Notes: a model not told the origin generated them from the letters alone. Positions 17,525 through 26,204 are shown, counted from the first letter of the stretch. The stretch is 64,000 bases of DNA from G965250275 sp965250275 (GCA_965250275.1 OZ252297.1:2604001-2668000); one strand, 5' to 3'. Numbers and translations are program-made.

Positions 17525-17968
17525 TCAGCCGTAAAGCTCTGCGGCACGCCGTTCAAAAGCCCGCACGATCCGCTGCATGGCTTCGTTGAACACAACCCCG
17601 ATGATGCCCTGTAAAACTGCATTTCGGAACTCGAAATCAACGAAGAACTTTACCTCGCAACCCTCTGCGCTATCGCTGAAGTTCCAAGTTGATTTGAGAT
17701 ATCGGAACGGGCCATCAAGATACTCGGTGTCGATTGAGGTTTGCTCGCTGTGCAAGGTGACCCGGCTGCCAAACCGTTCGCGGAACACTTTGAAACTGAT
17801 GACCAGTTCCGCTTCCATTACCTCGGCGTCACCCACTTCGTAGGTGCGCCGGATCCGTGCAGCAGAACACCACGGCAGAAACTGCGGGTATTGCGCCACA
17901 TCCGCCACGAGATCGTACATTTGCTGAGCCGTGTAAGGCAGGATGCGGGTTTCGGAATGAGTTGGCAT
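17525..17968 (-). CDS. START-domain protein of the RatA/COQ10 family
   Basis: A 147-residue single-domain protein of the polyketide cyclase/START superfamily. The family hallmarks are the opening HSETRILPYTAQQMYDLVADVAQYPQFLPWC and the block FFVDFEFRNAVLQGIIGVVF near the C-terminus. Homologues are annotated either as RatA (ribosome association toxin) or as COQ10 coenzyme-Q-binding proteins; in Alphaproteobacteria the ubiquinone-related role is at least as likely. No antitoxin-like rnfH (ratB) gene is adjacent. It is divergent from hpt. Confidence 0.9.
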   Translation of the reverse strand: MPTHSETRILPYTAQQMYDLVADVAQYPQFLPWCSAARIRRTYEVGDAEVMEAELVISFKVFRERFGSRVTLHSEQTSIDTEYLDGPFRYLKSTWNFSDSAEGCEVKFFVDFEFRNAVLQGIIGVVFNEAMQRIVRAFERRAAELYG

Positions 17969-18043
17969 TGGCCCTGCGCGGTTTCACGGATGACAGTGGC
18001 GGTTCATGTCGTATGGTTGGGCGTAAAGATCAAGAGGGCAAAC

Positions 18044-18598
18044 ATGACAGAGAAGCCATATGTCATCGACGAGATGATCTCTGCCAAGGCGATTGCAGCG
18101 CGTATCGAGGCGCTGTGCCGGGAAATCACTTCCGAGTTTGCCGGGACCAACAAGTTGGTCGTGGTGGGCCTGCTGCGCGGGTCGTTTGTCTTTATTGCGG
18201 ATCTGGTGCGCGAACTCGACCTCCCCATCGAAGTCGACTTTCTGGAAGCTTCGTCTTACGGCGACTCCATGGAAAGCAGTCGGGAAGTGCGCATCCTCAA
18301 AGACTTACGTGGCGCGGTTGAAGGAAGAGACGTTCTGGTTGTGGAGGATATCGTCGACACCGGCCACACGCTCAATCACGTCACCAAACTGCTGACGTCT
18401 CGAAAACCCGCTCGATTGAAATCCATCGCGCTGCTCGACAAACCGTCGCGGCGCGAGGTGAACTTTCGCGCCGACTGGATCGGGTTCGAGATCCCGGATG
18501 AGTTTGTTGTGGGCTATGGCATCGACTTTGCCCAACGCAACCGCAATCTGCCCTTCATCGGCAAGGTCCGGTTTCTGGAAGAGGCTAATGCCAGTTGA
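18044..18598 (+). CDS. hpt: Hypoxanthine phosphoribosyltransferase
   Basis: A 184-residue purine-salvage enzyme that converts hypoxanthine (and guanine) with PRPP to IMP (GMP). The type-I PRTase signature is VLVVEDIVDTGHTL (residues ~98-111), with the pyrophosphate loop GLLRGSFVF upstream and the C-terminal DFVVGYGxD-like EFVVGYGIDF. I start at ATG 18044, which has GAGGGC about 5 bases upstream; the frame is open further upstream but lies over the RatA-like gene's promoter side. Length is typical. Confidence 0.95.
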   Translation: MTEKPYVIDEMISAKAIAARIEALCREITSEFAGTNKLVVVGLLRGSFVFIADLVRELDLPIEVDFLEASSYGDSMESSREVRILKDLRGAVEGRDVLVVEDIVDTGHTLNHVTKLLTSRKPARLKSIALLDKPSRREVNFRADWIGFEIPDEFVVGYGIDFAQRNRNLPFIGKVRFLEEANAS

Positions 18599-18632
18599 TC
18601 CCATCCTGAGATGCCAGATGGGGCGATGAGCG

Positions 18633-18794
18633 ATGCGATGGCTGTGGCGCATGTCCCGATGGGCGCGCAAACCTCCGTCCGAGCGCCGCGTCAAGCTTTT
18701 GTTCGGCCTGATCGCGGCTTGTCTCGTTATTTACGGGATCGAACAGATGGGATGGTGGCCCGACTGGGCCACAGCACAGCGCATGCGTCGCTGA
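18633..18794 (+). CDS. Small single-pass membrane protein, unknown
   Basis: A 53-residue ORF on the same strand, 34 bases after hpt. A very basic, Trp-rich N-terminus (MRWLWRMSRWARKPP) precedes one hydrophobic helix (about residues 21-38: VKLLFGLIAACLVIYGIE) and a short Trp-rich tail. By the positive-inside rule the N-terminus would be cytoplasmic. The ATG is the first start after an in-frame TGA; the ribosome binding site is weak. I believe similar small proteins with an RKPPSERRVKL-like segment exist in other Rhodobacteraceae, which argues for a real gene. Function unknown. Confidence 0.6.
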   Translation: MRWLWRMSRWARKPPSERRVKLLFGLIAACLVIYGIEQMGWWPDWATAQRMRR

Positions 18795-18824
18795 GTTTGC
18801 TTACCAACTGTCAGAAGAGATGCG

Positions 18825-19778
18825 TCAGCCCAGCCCAAGCTTCGCCTGACGGGCCTCCCTCAACCGCGCGAAGTCGTCGCCAGCATGATAGGACGACCGC
18901 GTCAGCGGTGTCGCGGACACCATGAGAAAGCCTTTGCCGAAGGCAGCTTTTTCATAGGCCTTGAACTCGTCGGGGGTGATGAAGCGATCAACGCCGTGAT
19001 GCTTCGGCGTGGGTTGCAGGTACTGGCCAATGGTCAGGAAATCGACGTCAGCCGCACGCATGTCATCCATGACCTGCCGAACCGATTGACCGTCTTCACC
19101 CAGACCCACCATGATCCCCGATTTGGTGAACATGGACGGGTCAAGTTCCTTTACCCGCTGCAACAAGCGCAAAGAATGGAAGTATCGCGCACCGGGACGC
19201 ACCTCGGGGTATAGCCCGGGCACCGTTTCAAGGTTGTGATTGAACACGTCAGGCCGTGCCTCAACCACGGTTTCCAGAACCTCAGGAGCACATTTCAGGA
19301 AGTCAGGTGTCAGAATTTCGATGGTCGTCTTGGGGCTGCGGTGCCGCACCGCGCGAATGGTCTGGGCGAAATGATCCGCGCCACCATCCTTCAGATCGTC
19401 TCGGTCCACGCTGGTGATCACAACGTGGTTCAAACCCAGTTTTTCGACCGCATGGGCCACGCGCCCCGGCTCAAACGCATCGAGCTTGTCCGGACGACCT
19501 GTGGCGATATTGCAGAAGGTGCAGCCACGGGTGCAGATGTCACCCATGATCATCATGGTGGCGTGGCCTTGCGACCAGCACTCCCCGACATTCGGGCAAC
19601 CGGCTTCTTCGCAAACGGTCACCAGATTGTTTTCGCGCATGATGCGATGGGTGTCCGCATAGCCTTTGCCGCCAGGCGCCTTCACCCGGATCCAATCGGG
19701 TTTCTTGGGCTGGGCATTGTCGGCCCGGTGCGCCTTTTCAGGGTGGCGTTCAGCGGGGATTTTCAGATCACGCGTCAT
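18825..19778 (-). CDS. lipA: Lipoyl synthase
   Basis: A 317-residue radical SAM enzyme that inserts two sulfurs into protein-bound octanoyl groups. The auxiliary cluster ligands CEEAGCPNVGEC (CX4CX5C) and the radical SAM ligands CTRGCTFC (CX3CX2C) are both intact, and the C-terminal RSSYHAG provides the conserved Ser ligand. I prefer ATG 19778 (MTRDLKIP) because AAGGA sits 7 bases upstream and homologues start there; ATG 19796 is six codons earlier with a weak site. It is divergent from the coiled-coil gene at 19982. Confidence 0.96.
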   Translation of the reverse strand: MTRDLKIPAERHPEKAHRADNAQPKKPDWIRVKAPGGKGYADTHRIMRENNLVTVCEEAGCPNVGECWSQGHATMMIMGDICTRGCTFCNIATGRPDKLDAFEPGRVAHAVEKLGLNHVVITSVDRDDLKDGGADHFAQTIRAVRHRSPKTTIEILTPDFLKCAPEVLETVVEARPDVFNHNLETVPGLYPEVRPGARYFHSLRLLQRVKELDPSMFTKSGIMVGLGEDGQSVRQVMDDMRAADVDFLTIGQYLQPTPKHHGVDRFITPDEFKAYEKAAFGKGFLMVSATPLTRSSYHAGDDFARLREARQAKLGLG

Positions 19779-19981
19779 CTTCGGGTCCTTGCTCATGGGC
19801 CATACATAGGACCATCAGGCGCTGATGTCTCGCGACAATTGGTTTCGGAAGGGCTGCCTTGCAGATAGGTCATAGCAGGCCCGGCACCACCCATAGCTTG
19901 CAAATCGCCCCACCCTTCAACGATACTGGTCCTATTTTAGACCACCACATTGCTTCAACCATTCAAGACACGGGGATTGTC

Positions 19982-20884
19982 ATGGCCAGAGAACCAAAAG
20001 AGATTGTCGCATTTCGCAAGTTTCTCAAAGAATTTCAGGGTAAAATCAAAGAAATGACACCGCAACTCGCAGAGAAGCGGAAGAAGGAGGTTGTGGCCTG
20101 GCTCGACAAGACCTGGGATTTTGAAGACGTGATGGCAGCCGAAATTGAGAAAGCCCGACTGGCTGGCGCAAAGGGCAGCCGCGCTGCGGATTTCATGAAA
20201 GAAGGCAAGTTTGCATCTGCGCTTGCGGATTGGAAAAAGGCCGTCGAAACGCACCACAAAAATCTCGAAGACATCACGGCGTACTCAGAAAGCGCCAAAA
20301 AACTGCACGATGAAGCAGAAAAACAGATCAAAGCGCTGAAGAAGTCGGGGGTGGCGCTGGATCAGAAACTGGCGAAAAGCCTGGCAGAGATGGAAAAGGC
20401 CCTGCCCAATCTGAAAAAGACCCATGTGAAGGCCAGCAAACTGCAGGGTCACGTGGTGATGTATGCCACACGCATCCAGGCTTCGATGGAGTCTGTCGTC
20501 AAACAGGCGCTGAAACGGGTCGATCCCAAAGAACTGCCCAAAACGCTGGACGAAAAAGGCCGCAAGAAGACACAGAAGATCGTGGAACGCATGAAAAAGA
20601 GCTTCAACGACACCTGCGGCACAGTGAACGCAAAGCTCCGCGCGAGTGATTTCGAGAGCGCCCAAAGCGCATTAGAAAAGGCAAAGGACCCTCTGAAAAC
20701 ACTCGAAGATCTCGAAAAGATCTGTGCCGACACACAAAAAAAGATGAAAAACGACATCGCGAAAATGAAAGACAAGGATGCCGTGGAGAAGATCATCAAA
20801 CTGGTAAAGGATACCTTTGCCCAATCCCAGCGCCAGTTTACGGCGCTGGAAAAGGCAGTGCGCTCCGCCATGGCCCGCGCCTAG
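19982..20884 (+). CDS. Lysine-rich coiled-coil protein, unknown
   Basis: A 300-residue, highly charged, cytoplasmic protein with no signal peptide or membrane helix. Lys, Glu, Asp, Ala and Leu dominate, with heptad-like stretches almost throughout, for example LEDITAYSESAKKLHDEAEKQ and LAKSLAEMEKALPNLKKTHVK. Only two cysteines are present (near TCGT and ICAD). Start ATG 19982 has GGGGA about 6 bases upstream; the frame extends to 19859, but that part resembles non-coding sequence. Codon and base composition are more A-rich than in the neighbours. I do not recognise a family; the shape suggests a structural or scaffold protein. Confidence 0.8.
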   Translation: MAREPKEIVAFRKFLKEFQGKIKEMTPQLAEKRKKEVVAWLDKTWDFEDVMAAEIEKARLAGAKGSRAADFMKEGKFASALADWKKAVETHHKNLEDITAYSESAKKLHDEAEKQIKALKKSGVALDQKLAKSLAEMEKALPNLKKTHVKASKLQGHVVMYATRIQASMESVVKQALKRVDPKELPKTLDEKGRKKTQKIVERMKKSFNDTCGTVNAKLRASDFESAQSALEKAKDPLKTLEDLEKICADTQKKMKNDIAKMKDKDAVEKIIKLVKDTFAQSQRQFTALEKAVRSAMARA

Positions 20885-20899
20885 CCGGGCCAGCGTGCG

Positions 20900-22036
20900 T
20901 CACCCCATCAATTGCTGCGGCGCGTCTGGGGTCTGGTAATGCCGGTGCAGGCGTTGCAAGGCGATCCTCAGAACGATCTTGCCTGATCGGGCCGACCAAC
21001 CCATACGTTTTTCGGCTGACTCCAAGCCTTCCAGAAAACAACAGCACCGCAGTACCACGTCGCTCAGACCAGGTCCGAGATCCGCAAGGGCACGGGAGAC
21101 CCGGTCTCGCGCGCCTGCAGGTCCATGTCCCACCCCGCTGTCGGGTGCAAAGCCACCGCGCGCACCTGCGGTCAGGAACCGATCCCAGTTCTGCGCAACA
21201 CGTGGTCCCATCTGGGCCATCTCAAAGTCTTCGCGCAACCGTTCTCCGGCGCGCACAAGATCGTCGCTCAGGAAAGGCGTGCCGTCCCGGTCACGGCGGC
21301 GCGCCAGAAGGGTCAACGGACTTTCACCCAGATTGAAGCGCTGCTTGCGGCGCGTCTTTGTCGCTGGGTCCTCAACGGATCTGGTGCCCCACTCCCGATG
21401 CTGATCCGCAAAAGGAGTCGCAGCTTCGCAAAAGCCCGCTGCCTCTTGATGGGGCGCAGCGCTTTCGTTTTGTGCTATGATACGCGCCAGTGCTGCCCGT
21501 CCTGAGGCCGTGATGACATAACGGCTGATCCGCCCCTGCTGCGTGCAGGTGATCCAGTCTTTCACCACCATGGCCTGTGCCAGCCCGGCCGCGACCACGG
21601 CCGTTTTTGTAGCCCCGTCGCGCACCACAACCGCTTTGTCCATCTTGTCCCCCACCGCAAGCACCGCGCCCGTTTCACAAAGCCTGCGCAATACCCGGCT
21701 GGCTTCGCGTTCAAGGGTCTCGGTGTCCGCGGGCAGGTTGTCTGGAATAGAAGAGTCCTTGGCAGTCATAGTGTCAGCTCCCTCTGGATGTGTGGGCCCT
21801 GCCGCAGACGGCTGAGGCCAAACAAAGGACTGCGCCAAAGCCAGAAGAGCCTTGTCAAAGAGAGGATCGTCGCGGCGGGATTCGACGCGTCGCACCTGTC
21901 GCAACACGGTGGACGCATGGCAGCCCGCTTCACGCGCAAGGTCGCGAATGGAATAGCCGGCCTCAGTGTGCGCCAGATAACGCGCCGTTTTGTCCGGCAC
22001 CCAGTCCGGGCAATTCCAAGCACTATGACCGTACAT
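20900..22036 (-). CDS. DUF6456 domain-containing protein with N-terminal HTH
   Basis: A 378-residue protein. Residues ~25-65 look like a helix-turn-helix (GYSIRDLAREAGCHASTVLRQVRR). Residues ~105-190 resemble a second winged-helix region (DWITCTQQGRISRYVITASGRAAL). The C-terminal ~130 residues match the DUF6456 family as I know it from Rhodobacteraceae: GERLREDFEMAQMGPRVAQNWDRF, then LGPGLSDVVLRCCCFLEGLE and SARSGKIVLRIALQRL, reminiscent of a replication- or phage-type DNA-binding fold. It is probably a DNA-binding regulator. It is divergent from the DUF6477 gene, with a 241-base shared control region. Confidence 0.85.
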   Translation of the reverse strand: MYGHSAWNCPDWVPDKTARYLAHTEAGYSIRDLAREAGCHASTVLRQVRRVESRRDDPLFDKALLALAQSFVWPQPSAAGPTHPEGADTMTAKDSSIPDNLPADTETLEREASRVLRRLCETGAVLAVGDKMDKAVVVRDGATKTAVVAAGLAQAMVVKDWITCTQQGRISRYVITASGRAALARIIAQNESAAPHQEAAGFCEAATPFADQHREWGTRSVEDPATKTRRKQRFNLGESPLTLLARRRDRDGTPFLSDDLVRAGERLREDFEMAQMGPRVAQNWDRFLTAGARGGFAPDSGVGHGPAGARDRVSRALADLGPGLSDVVLRCCCFLEGLESAEKRMGWSARSGKIVLRIALQRLHRHYQTPDAPQQLMG

Positions 22037-22277
22037 GCGTCCCTCTTCTGAGCGATGGTCAGCCCAAGAAAAAACTGCCGACGCCCAGGCACGCCCGGCC
22101 CATCAAATGATACAACTTAAGGATGTATTGGTTACTTGATGGTTAAAGTCAGCAGCAATGGCCATCATTGTTTCCAAAACATAAACAGTCGTGAATCGGC
22201 CGTACGCCGCAAACCCGCGCTCCGCAACACCCGTTTAGGTTGTGCCATACCTCGATCAAACCGATCAGAGGAGACCC

Positions 22278-22580
22278 ATGATGCAAGATGTCTTGAGCAT
22301 GCTGAGCGCGCTGCGCCGCCCGCGGCTTTTGATCCGCGCCGCCCGGATAGGAGCGTCCGAATACCGGCGGGACCGCCATCTGCAACGCATTCTGGGCTAT
22401 GGCACTGTTCCCCGCAGCGCTGCGGCCCTTCTGACTCTGATCGAGATCGAGCAGGCGCACAACCAACGCCGCGAAGAAAGCGACGCTGGTTATTCGTTGT
22501 CGCGCCACCTGGACGTGCTGATTGCCATGATGGGCGAGGCCAACCTGCTGCGCGCCAACCAGCGCGCAGATATCAAATGA
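22278..22580 (+). CDS. DUF6477 family protein
   Basis: A 100-residue, Arg- and Leu-rich cytoplasmic protein. The core RRPRLLIRAARIGASEYRRDRHL followed by LLTLIEIEQAHN and SRHLDVLIAMMGEANLL fits DUF6477, a family I associate with Rhodobacteraceae. A GAGGAG site lies 4 bases before ATG 22278 and 7 bases before the next ATG at 22281, which may be the true start. The last 8 bases overlap the end of the convergent methyltransferase gene. Function unknown; the divergent DUF6456 neighbour suggests a shared role. Confidence 0.82.
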   Translation: MMQDVLSMLSALRRPRLLIRAARIGASEYRRDRHLQRILGYGTVPRSAAALLTLIEIEQAHNQRREESDAGYSLSRHLDVLIAMMGEANLLRANQRADIK

Positions 22581-24117
22581 ACGTATCTGGCATCGAGGCC
22601 TTTTTCGTGGCCACGTAGTCGTTCAGCGCGGCCGCAATCTCGGGATCAAGGGCTGGCTGCTGGTACGTGGCGAGCATTTGCTCGACGCGAAGCGCGGCCA
22701 ACGTCTGAGTATCACGGGCCCCTTCTTCGTCCCATGTCTCAAAAGGCTTGTAGTCCAGAAGATCCGAGCGCCAGAACGCCGTTTTGAAATTGTCCTGCGT
22801 ATGTGCGCAGCCCAGATAGTGCCCGCCCGGTCCCACTTCGGCGATTGCCCCCATGGCTTGGGCGTTTTCGTCGGTGGCGACTCCTTCGGCGAGCTTGTGC
22901 AGAACGCCAAGCTGATCCGCGTCCATCACAAATTTCTCAAAGCTGCTGACCAGCCCGCCTTCGAGCCAGCCACAGGAATGCAGCATGAAGTTTACGCCCC
23001 CCAACAGCGCAGCGTTATGAGTATGGGCGGTCTCGAAAGCGGCCTGCGCATCTGGCAGTTTCGAACCGCACAAACCGCCGCCAGAACGGAATGGCAGGCC
23101 CAGACGCCTCGCGAGTTGTCCCGCGCCATAAAGGATCTGCGACGCTTCAGGAGTGCCAAAGGTCGGAGCGCCCGAGTTCATATCAATCGACGTGACAAAC
23201 GCCCCGAAAATCACCGGCGCACCGGGGCGCACAAGCTGGGAATAGGCGATCCCGGCCAGCACCTCAGCCAGCACCTGAGTCAAGGTGCCCATAACGGACA
23301 CCGGTGCCATCGCGCCCCCGACGATAAACGGGGAGACGATGCAGGCCTGATTGTTCTTGGCGTAAACTTCCAGCGCCCCCATCATCACGTCATCAAAGGT
23401 GAGCGGGGAGTTGATGTTAATCAGGGACGTCATCACCGTGTTGTTCTGAACGAAGTCCTTGCCGAACAGGATCTCGCACATCTCCACAGAATCCTGCGCG
23501 CGGCTGGGATCGGTCACAGACCCCATGAACGGTTTGTCCGACAAAGTCATATGCGCCAGCAGCATGTCCAGATGCCGTTTGTTCACCGGAACATCCGTGG
23601 GTTCGCACACTTTCCCGCCGGAATGGTGCAACCACTTGGACATGTACCCGAGCTTCACGAATTTCTGGAAATCATCCATCGTCGCATAGCGGCGTCCGCC
23701 CGCATGGTCGCGGACAAAAGGCGGGCCGTAAACCGGGGCGCACACCAGCGTCTTGCCGCCAATCTCGACGTTGCGGGCCGGGTTGCGCGCGTGCTGGGTA
23801 AAGCGGCTGGGCGCCGTGGCGCAGAGTTGGCGGGCCAGACCGCGCGGGATCCGGACGCGTTCCCCGTCAATCTCGGCCCCAGCCGCGCGCCAGCGGTCCA
23901 ACGCGCCGGGGTTGTTGACAAAATTTACCCCGATTTCTTCGAGCACGGATTCGGCATTGTCTTCGATGATATCAAGCGCTTCGGCCGTCAGGATTTCGAA
24001 GTTTGGAATGTTGCGCTCGATGTATCGGGCAGTCTCGAAACTGACCGCGGAGCGTTCTGCGCGCCGTGCTGCGCCGCCGCCGCCGCGCGCCCTGCGTCTT
24101 GCCGTTGCATCTGCCAT
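22573..24117 (-). CDS. Trimethylamine methyltransferase (MttB) family protein, non-pyrrolysine
   Basis: A 514-residue protein of the MttB superfamily, which transfers methyl groups from quaternary or tertiary amines to a corrinoid protein. The family core is seen in RYATMDDFQKFVKLGYMS, DKPFMGSVTDPSRAQDSVEM, SPLTFDDVMMGALEVYAKNNQ and GGHYLGCAHTQDNF. The frame has no internal TAG, so it is not a pyrrolysine enzyme; non-Pyl members include glycine-betaine methyltransferases. An Arg/Gly-rich N-terminal tail (RRRARGGGG) precedes the barrel. Start ATG 24117 begins this tail. No corrinoid protein or activator is adjacent, so the substrate is unknown. Confidence 0.88.
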   Translation of the reverse strand: MADATARRRARGGGGAARRAERSAVSFETARYIERNIPNFEILTAEALDIIEDNAESVLEEIGVNFVNNPGALDRWRAAGAEIDGERVRIPRGLARQLCATAPSRFTQHARNPARNVEIGGKTLVCAPVYGPPFVRDHAGGRRYATMDDFQKFVKLGYMSKWLHHSGGKVCEPTDVPVNKRHLDMLLAHMTLSDKPFMGSVTDPSRAQDSVEMCEILFGKDFVQNNTVMTSLININSPLTFDDVMMGALEVYAKNNQACIVSPFIVGGAMAPVSVMGTLTQVLAEVLAGIAYSQLVRPGAPVIFGAFVTSIDMNSGAPTFGTPEASQILYGAGQLARRLGLPFRSGGGLCGSKLPDAQAAFETAHTHNAALLGGVNFMLHSCGWLEGGLVSSFEKFVMDADQLGVLHKLAEGVATDENAQAMGAIAEVGPGGHYLGCAHTQDNFKTAFWRSDLLDYKPFETWDEEGARDTQTLAALRVEQMLATYQQPALDPEIAAALNDYVATKKASMPDTFI

Positions 24118-24302
24118 GATGACGATCCCGCTGAAGATAGGTGAGTTGAGGATGTGATTAGCGCAACGCTTGAACCGGCACTGGTGTGGATTGCGGCGCA
24201 ATGGAGGTAAAAGCGACATGTGTCCCGTCGTATCCAGGCCACGTGTCAGCCGTGCGCCGCAATCCCCTTGCTTCGGTCCCGGTCGCGGCATAATCAGCCG
24301 GT

Positions 24303-25877
24303 ATGTCTCAATCCACGCACGACCGCCTCCTGATCATCGACTTCGGCAGCCAGGTGACTCAGCTGATCGCCCGCCGCCTGCGCGAACTGAACGTCTATTG
24401 TGAAATCCATCCCTATCAGAACGTGACCATGGATTTTGTGCGCGATCTCGCGCCAAAGGCCATCATTTTCTCGGGCGGTCCTGACAGTGTCGTCCGCGAA
24501 GGTTCTCCGCGCGCACCGTTGGAAATCTACGACTTCGGCGTGCCGATCCTGGGCATCTGCTATGGACAGCAGGTCATGATGGAGCAGCTTGGCGGCAAGG
24601 TCGAGGGCGGCAAGATTTCAGGTGGTGGCGGAACCGCGGAGTTTGGGCGCGCCTATGTCACGCCCGGCGCACCACTGGCGCTTCTGGAAGGATGGTTCGA
24701 AGCCGGCGACGAACAGGTCTGGATGAGCCATGGCGATCATGTCAGCAAGCTGGCGCCCGGTTTTCAGGTGTTCGGGACATCGCCAAACGCACCCTTTGCG
24801 ATCACGGCGGACACGTCGCGCGATTTCTACGCTGTGCAGTTTCACCCTGAGGTCCATCACACCCCCCGCGGTGCAAAGCTCTATGAGAACTTTGTCCGTC
24901 TTGCCGGGTTTACCGGCGACTGGACGATGGGTGCCTATCGGGAGCAAATGATTGACAGCATCCGGGCGCAAGTCGGAGACAAAAAGGTGATCTGTGGGCT
25001 GTCCGGCGGGGTCGATTCCTCGGTGGCAGCCATCCTGATTCACGAGGCCATTGGCGACCAACTGACTTGCGTGTTCGTCGATCATGGGCTTTTGCGAAAA
25101 GACGAAGCGCAGGAAGTCGTGGGCATGTTCCGCGACAACTACAACATTCAGCTGATCCATGCGGACGAATCCGAGCTGTTCCTCGGCGAGCTCGAAGGTC
25201 AGTCCGACCCCGAAACCAAACGCAAGATCATCGGGAAGCTCTTTATCGACGTGTTTCAGAAACATGCCGACACCATTGAAGGGGCTGAATTCCTGGCGCA
25301 GGGCACGCTTTACCCCGACGTGATTGAATCGGTCTCGTTTACGGGCGGCCCCTCGGTGACGATCAAATCGCACCACAATGTCGGCGGCCTGCCCGAAAAA
25401 ATGGGCCTGAAGCTCGTCGAACCGTTGCGAGAGCTTTTTAAGGACGAAGTACGGGCTCTGGGGCGCGAGCTTGGGTTGCCGCAGAGTTTCATTGGGCGCC
25501 ACCCCTTCCCCGGGCCAGGCCTGGCGATCCGCTGCCCCGGCGAAATCACCCGGCAGAAACTGGACATTCTGCGCGAGGCAGATGCGGTCTATATCGACCA
25601 GATCCGACGCCACGGGCTTTATGACGAAATCTGGCAGGCCTTTGTGGCCATCCTGCCGGTGCGCACGGTCGGGGTCATGGGCGATGGACGCACCTATGAC
25701 TATGCCTGCGCATTGCGCGCTGTGACCTCGGTGGATGGCATGACGGCTGACTACTATCCGTTCAGCCATGAGTTTCTTGGTGAAACCGCCACCCGGATCA
25801 TCAACGAGGTGCAGGGCATCAATCGCGTGACCTATGACATCACCTCGAAACCTCCGGGCACGATCGAGTGGGAATAG
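24303..25877 (+). CDS. guaA: GMP synthase (glutamine-hydrolysing)
   Basis: A 524-residue enzyme that aminates XMP to GMP. The class-I glutamine amidotransferase domain has the nucleophile Cys in GICYGQQ and the His-Glu of VQFHPEVHH. The ATP pyrophosphatase domain has the P-loop LSGGVDSSVAA (~235), followed by the C-terminal dimerisation domain ending PPGTIEWE, the standard GuaA terminus. Monocistronic in appearance. Two hairpins follow the stop. Confidence 0.98.
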   Translation: MSQSTHDRLLIIDFGSQVTQLIARRLRELNVYCEIHPYQNVTMDFVRDLAPKAIIFSGGPDSVVREGSPRAPLEIYDFGVPILGICYGQQVMMEQLGGKVEGGKISGGGGTAEFGRAYVTPGAPLALLEGWFEAGDEQVWMSHGDHVSKLAPGFQVFGTSPNAPFAITADTSRDFYAVQFHPEVHHTPRGAKLYENFVRLAGFTGDWTMGAYREQMIDSIRAQVGDKKVICGLSGGVDSSVAAILIHEAIGDQLTCVFVDHGLLRKDEAQEVVGMFRDNYNIQLIHADESELFLGELEGQSDPETKRKIIGKLFIDVFQKHADTIEGAEFLAQGTLYPDVIESVSFTGGPSVTIKSHHNVGGLPEKMGLKLVEPLRELFKDEVRALGRELGLPQSFIGRHPFPGPGLAIRCPGEITRQKLDILREADAVYIDQIRRHGLYDEIWQAFVAILPVRTVGVMGDGRTYDYACALRAVTSVDGMTADYYPFSHEFLGETATRIINEVQGINRVTYDITSKPPGTIEWE

Positions 25878-26024
25878 CGGGCAAGATGTGCCCGTGATTT
25901 GAGCCGCGGGTGCGATTCGCCGCGCCCATAGGCTCATTTGCAATTAAACACTCTGATTCCGAGCTGACTCGCGATACACTCTTAGCGAGAGTGAAAACTC
26001 ACGAATTCTCCATGGAGACGACTC
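25878..26024 (+). other. Hairpin-rich gap after guaA
   Basis: This gap holds three stem-loops on the plus strand. CGGGCA/TGCCCG (25878-25894) lies just after the guaA stop. A longer nested stem is closed by TGAGCC/GGCTCA (about 25900-25936). CACTCT/AGAGTG with a TAGCG loop spans 25977-25993. None has a good T-tract, so a terminator is plausible but not secure. The last hairpin sits about 30 bases before the small zinc-ribbon gene and could be part of its leader. Confidence 0.4.
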
Positions 26025-26204
26025 GTGGCTGTTCGTATCTTTGTGTGTCGCTATTGCGGTCATTGGATGCGGTTTTCGGGAAACCGATGCCATGCCTGCT
26101 ATCAGGACAAAGCCTCTTGGCAGCGCCCCGCCATGGCGGTCACGCTTCTGGTGGCAGCAGTTGCGGTTCTCTTTGTCGTCGCCGGAATGATGCCGCCGCG
26201 CTGA
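26025..26204 (+). CDS. Small zinc-ribbon-like membrane protein, unknown
   Basis: A 59-residue ORF with a GTG start preceded by GGAG at 8 bases. Residues 7-26 have two CXXC pairs (CRYC at 8-11 and CHAC at 22-25), the pattern of a mini zinc ribbon. A short linker leads to one hydrophobic helix (residues ~36-54, AMAVTLLVAAVAVLFVVAG) and a short MMPPR tail. An in-frame stop 31 bases upstream limits the start choice to this GTG. I do not recognise the family; the paired cysteines, good ribosome binding site and isolated position support a real gene. Confidence 0.55.
   Translation: MAVRIFVCRYCGHWMRFSGNRCHACYQDKASWQRPAMAVTLLVAAVAVLFVVAGMMPPR

Noticed and set aside
22678..24144. 488-codon plus-strand open frame antisense to the MttB-family gene
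   Set aside because: It is a shadow of the high-GC coding strand; the minus-strand protein has clear family motifs and the antisense product has none.
24618..25943. 441-codon minus-strand open frame antisense to guaA
   Set aside because: Shadow ORF; guaA motifs are continuous on the plus strand.
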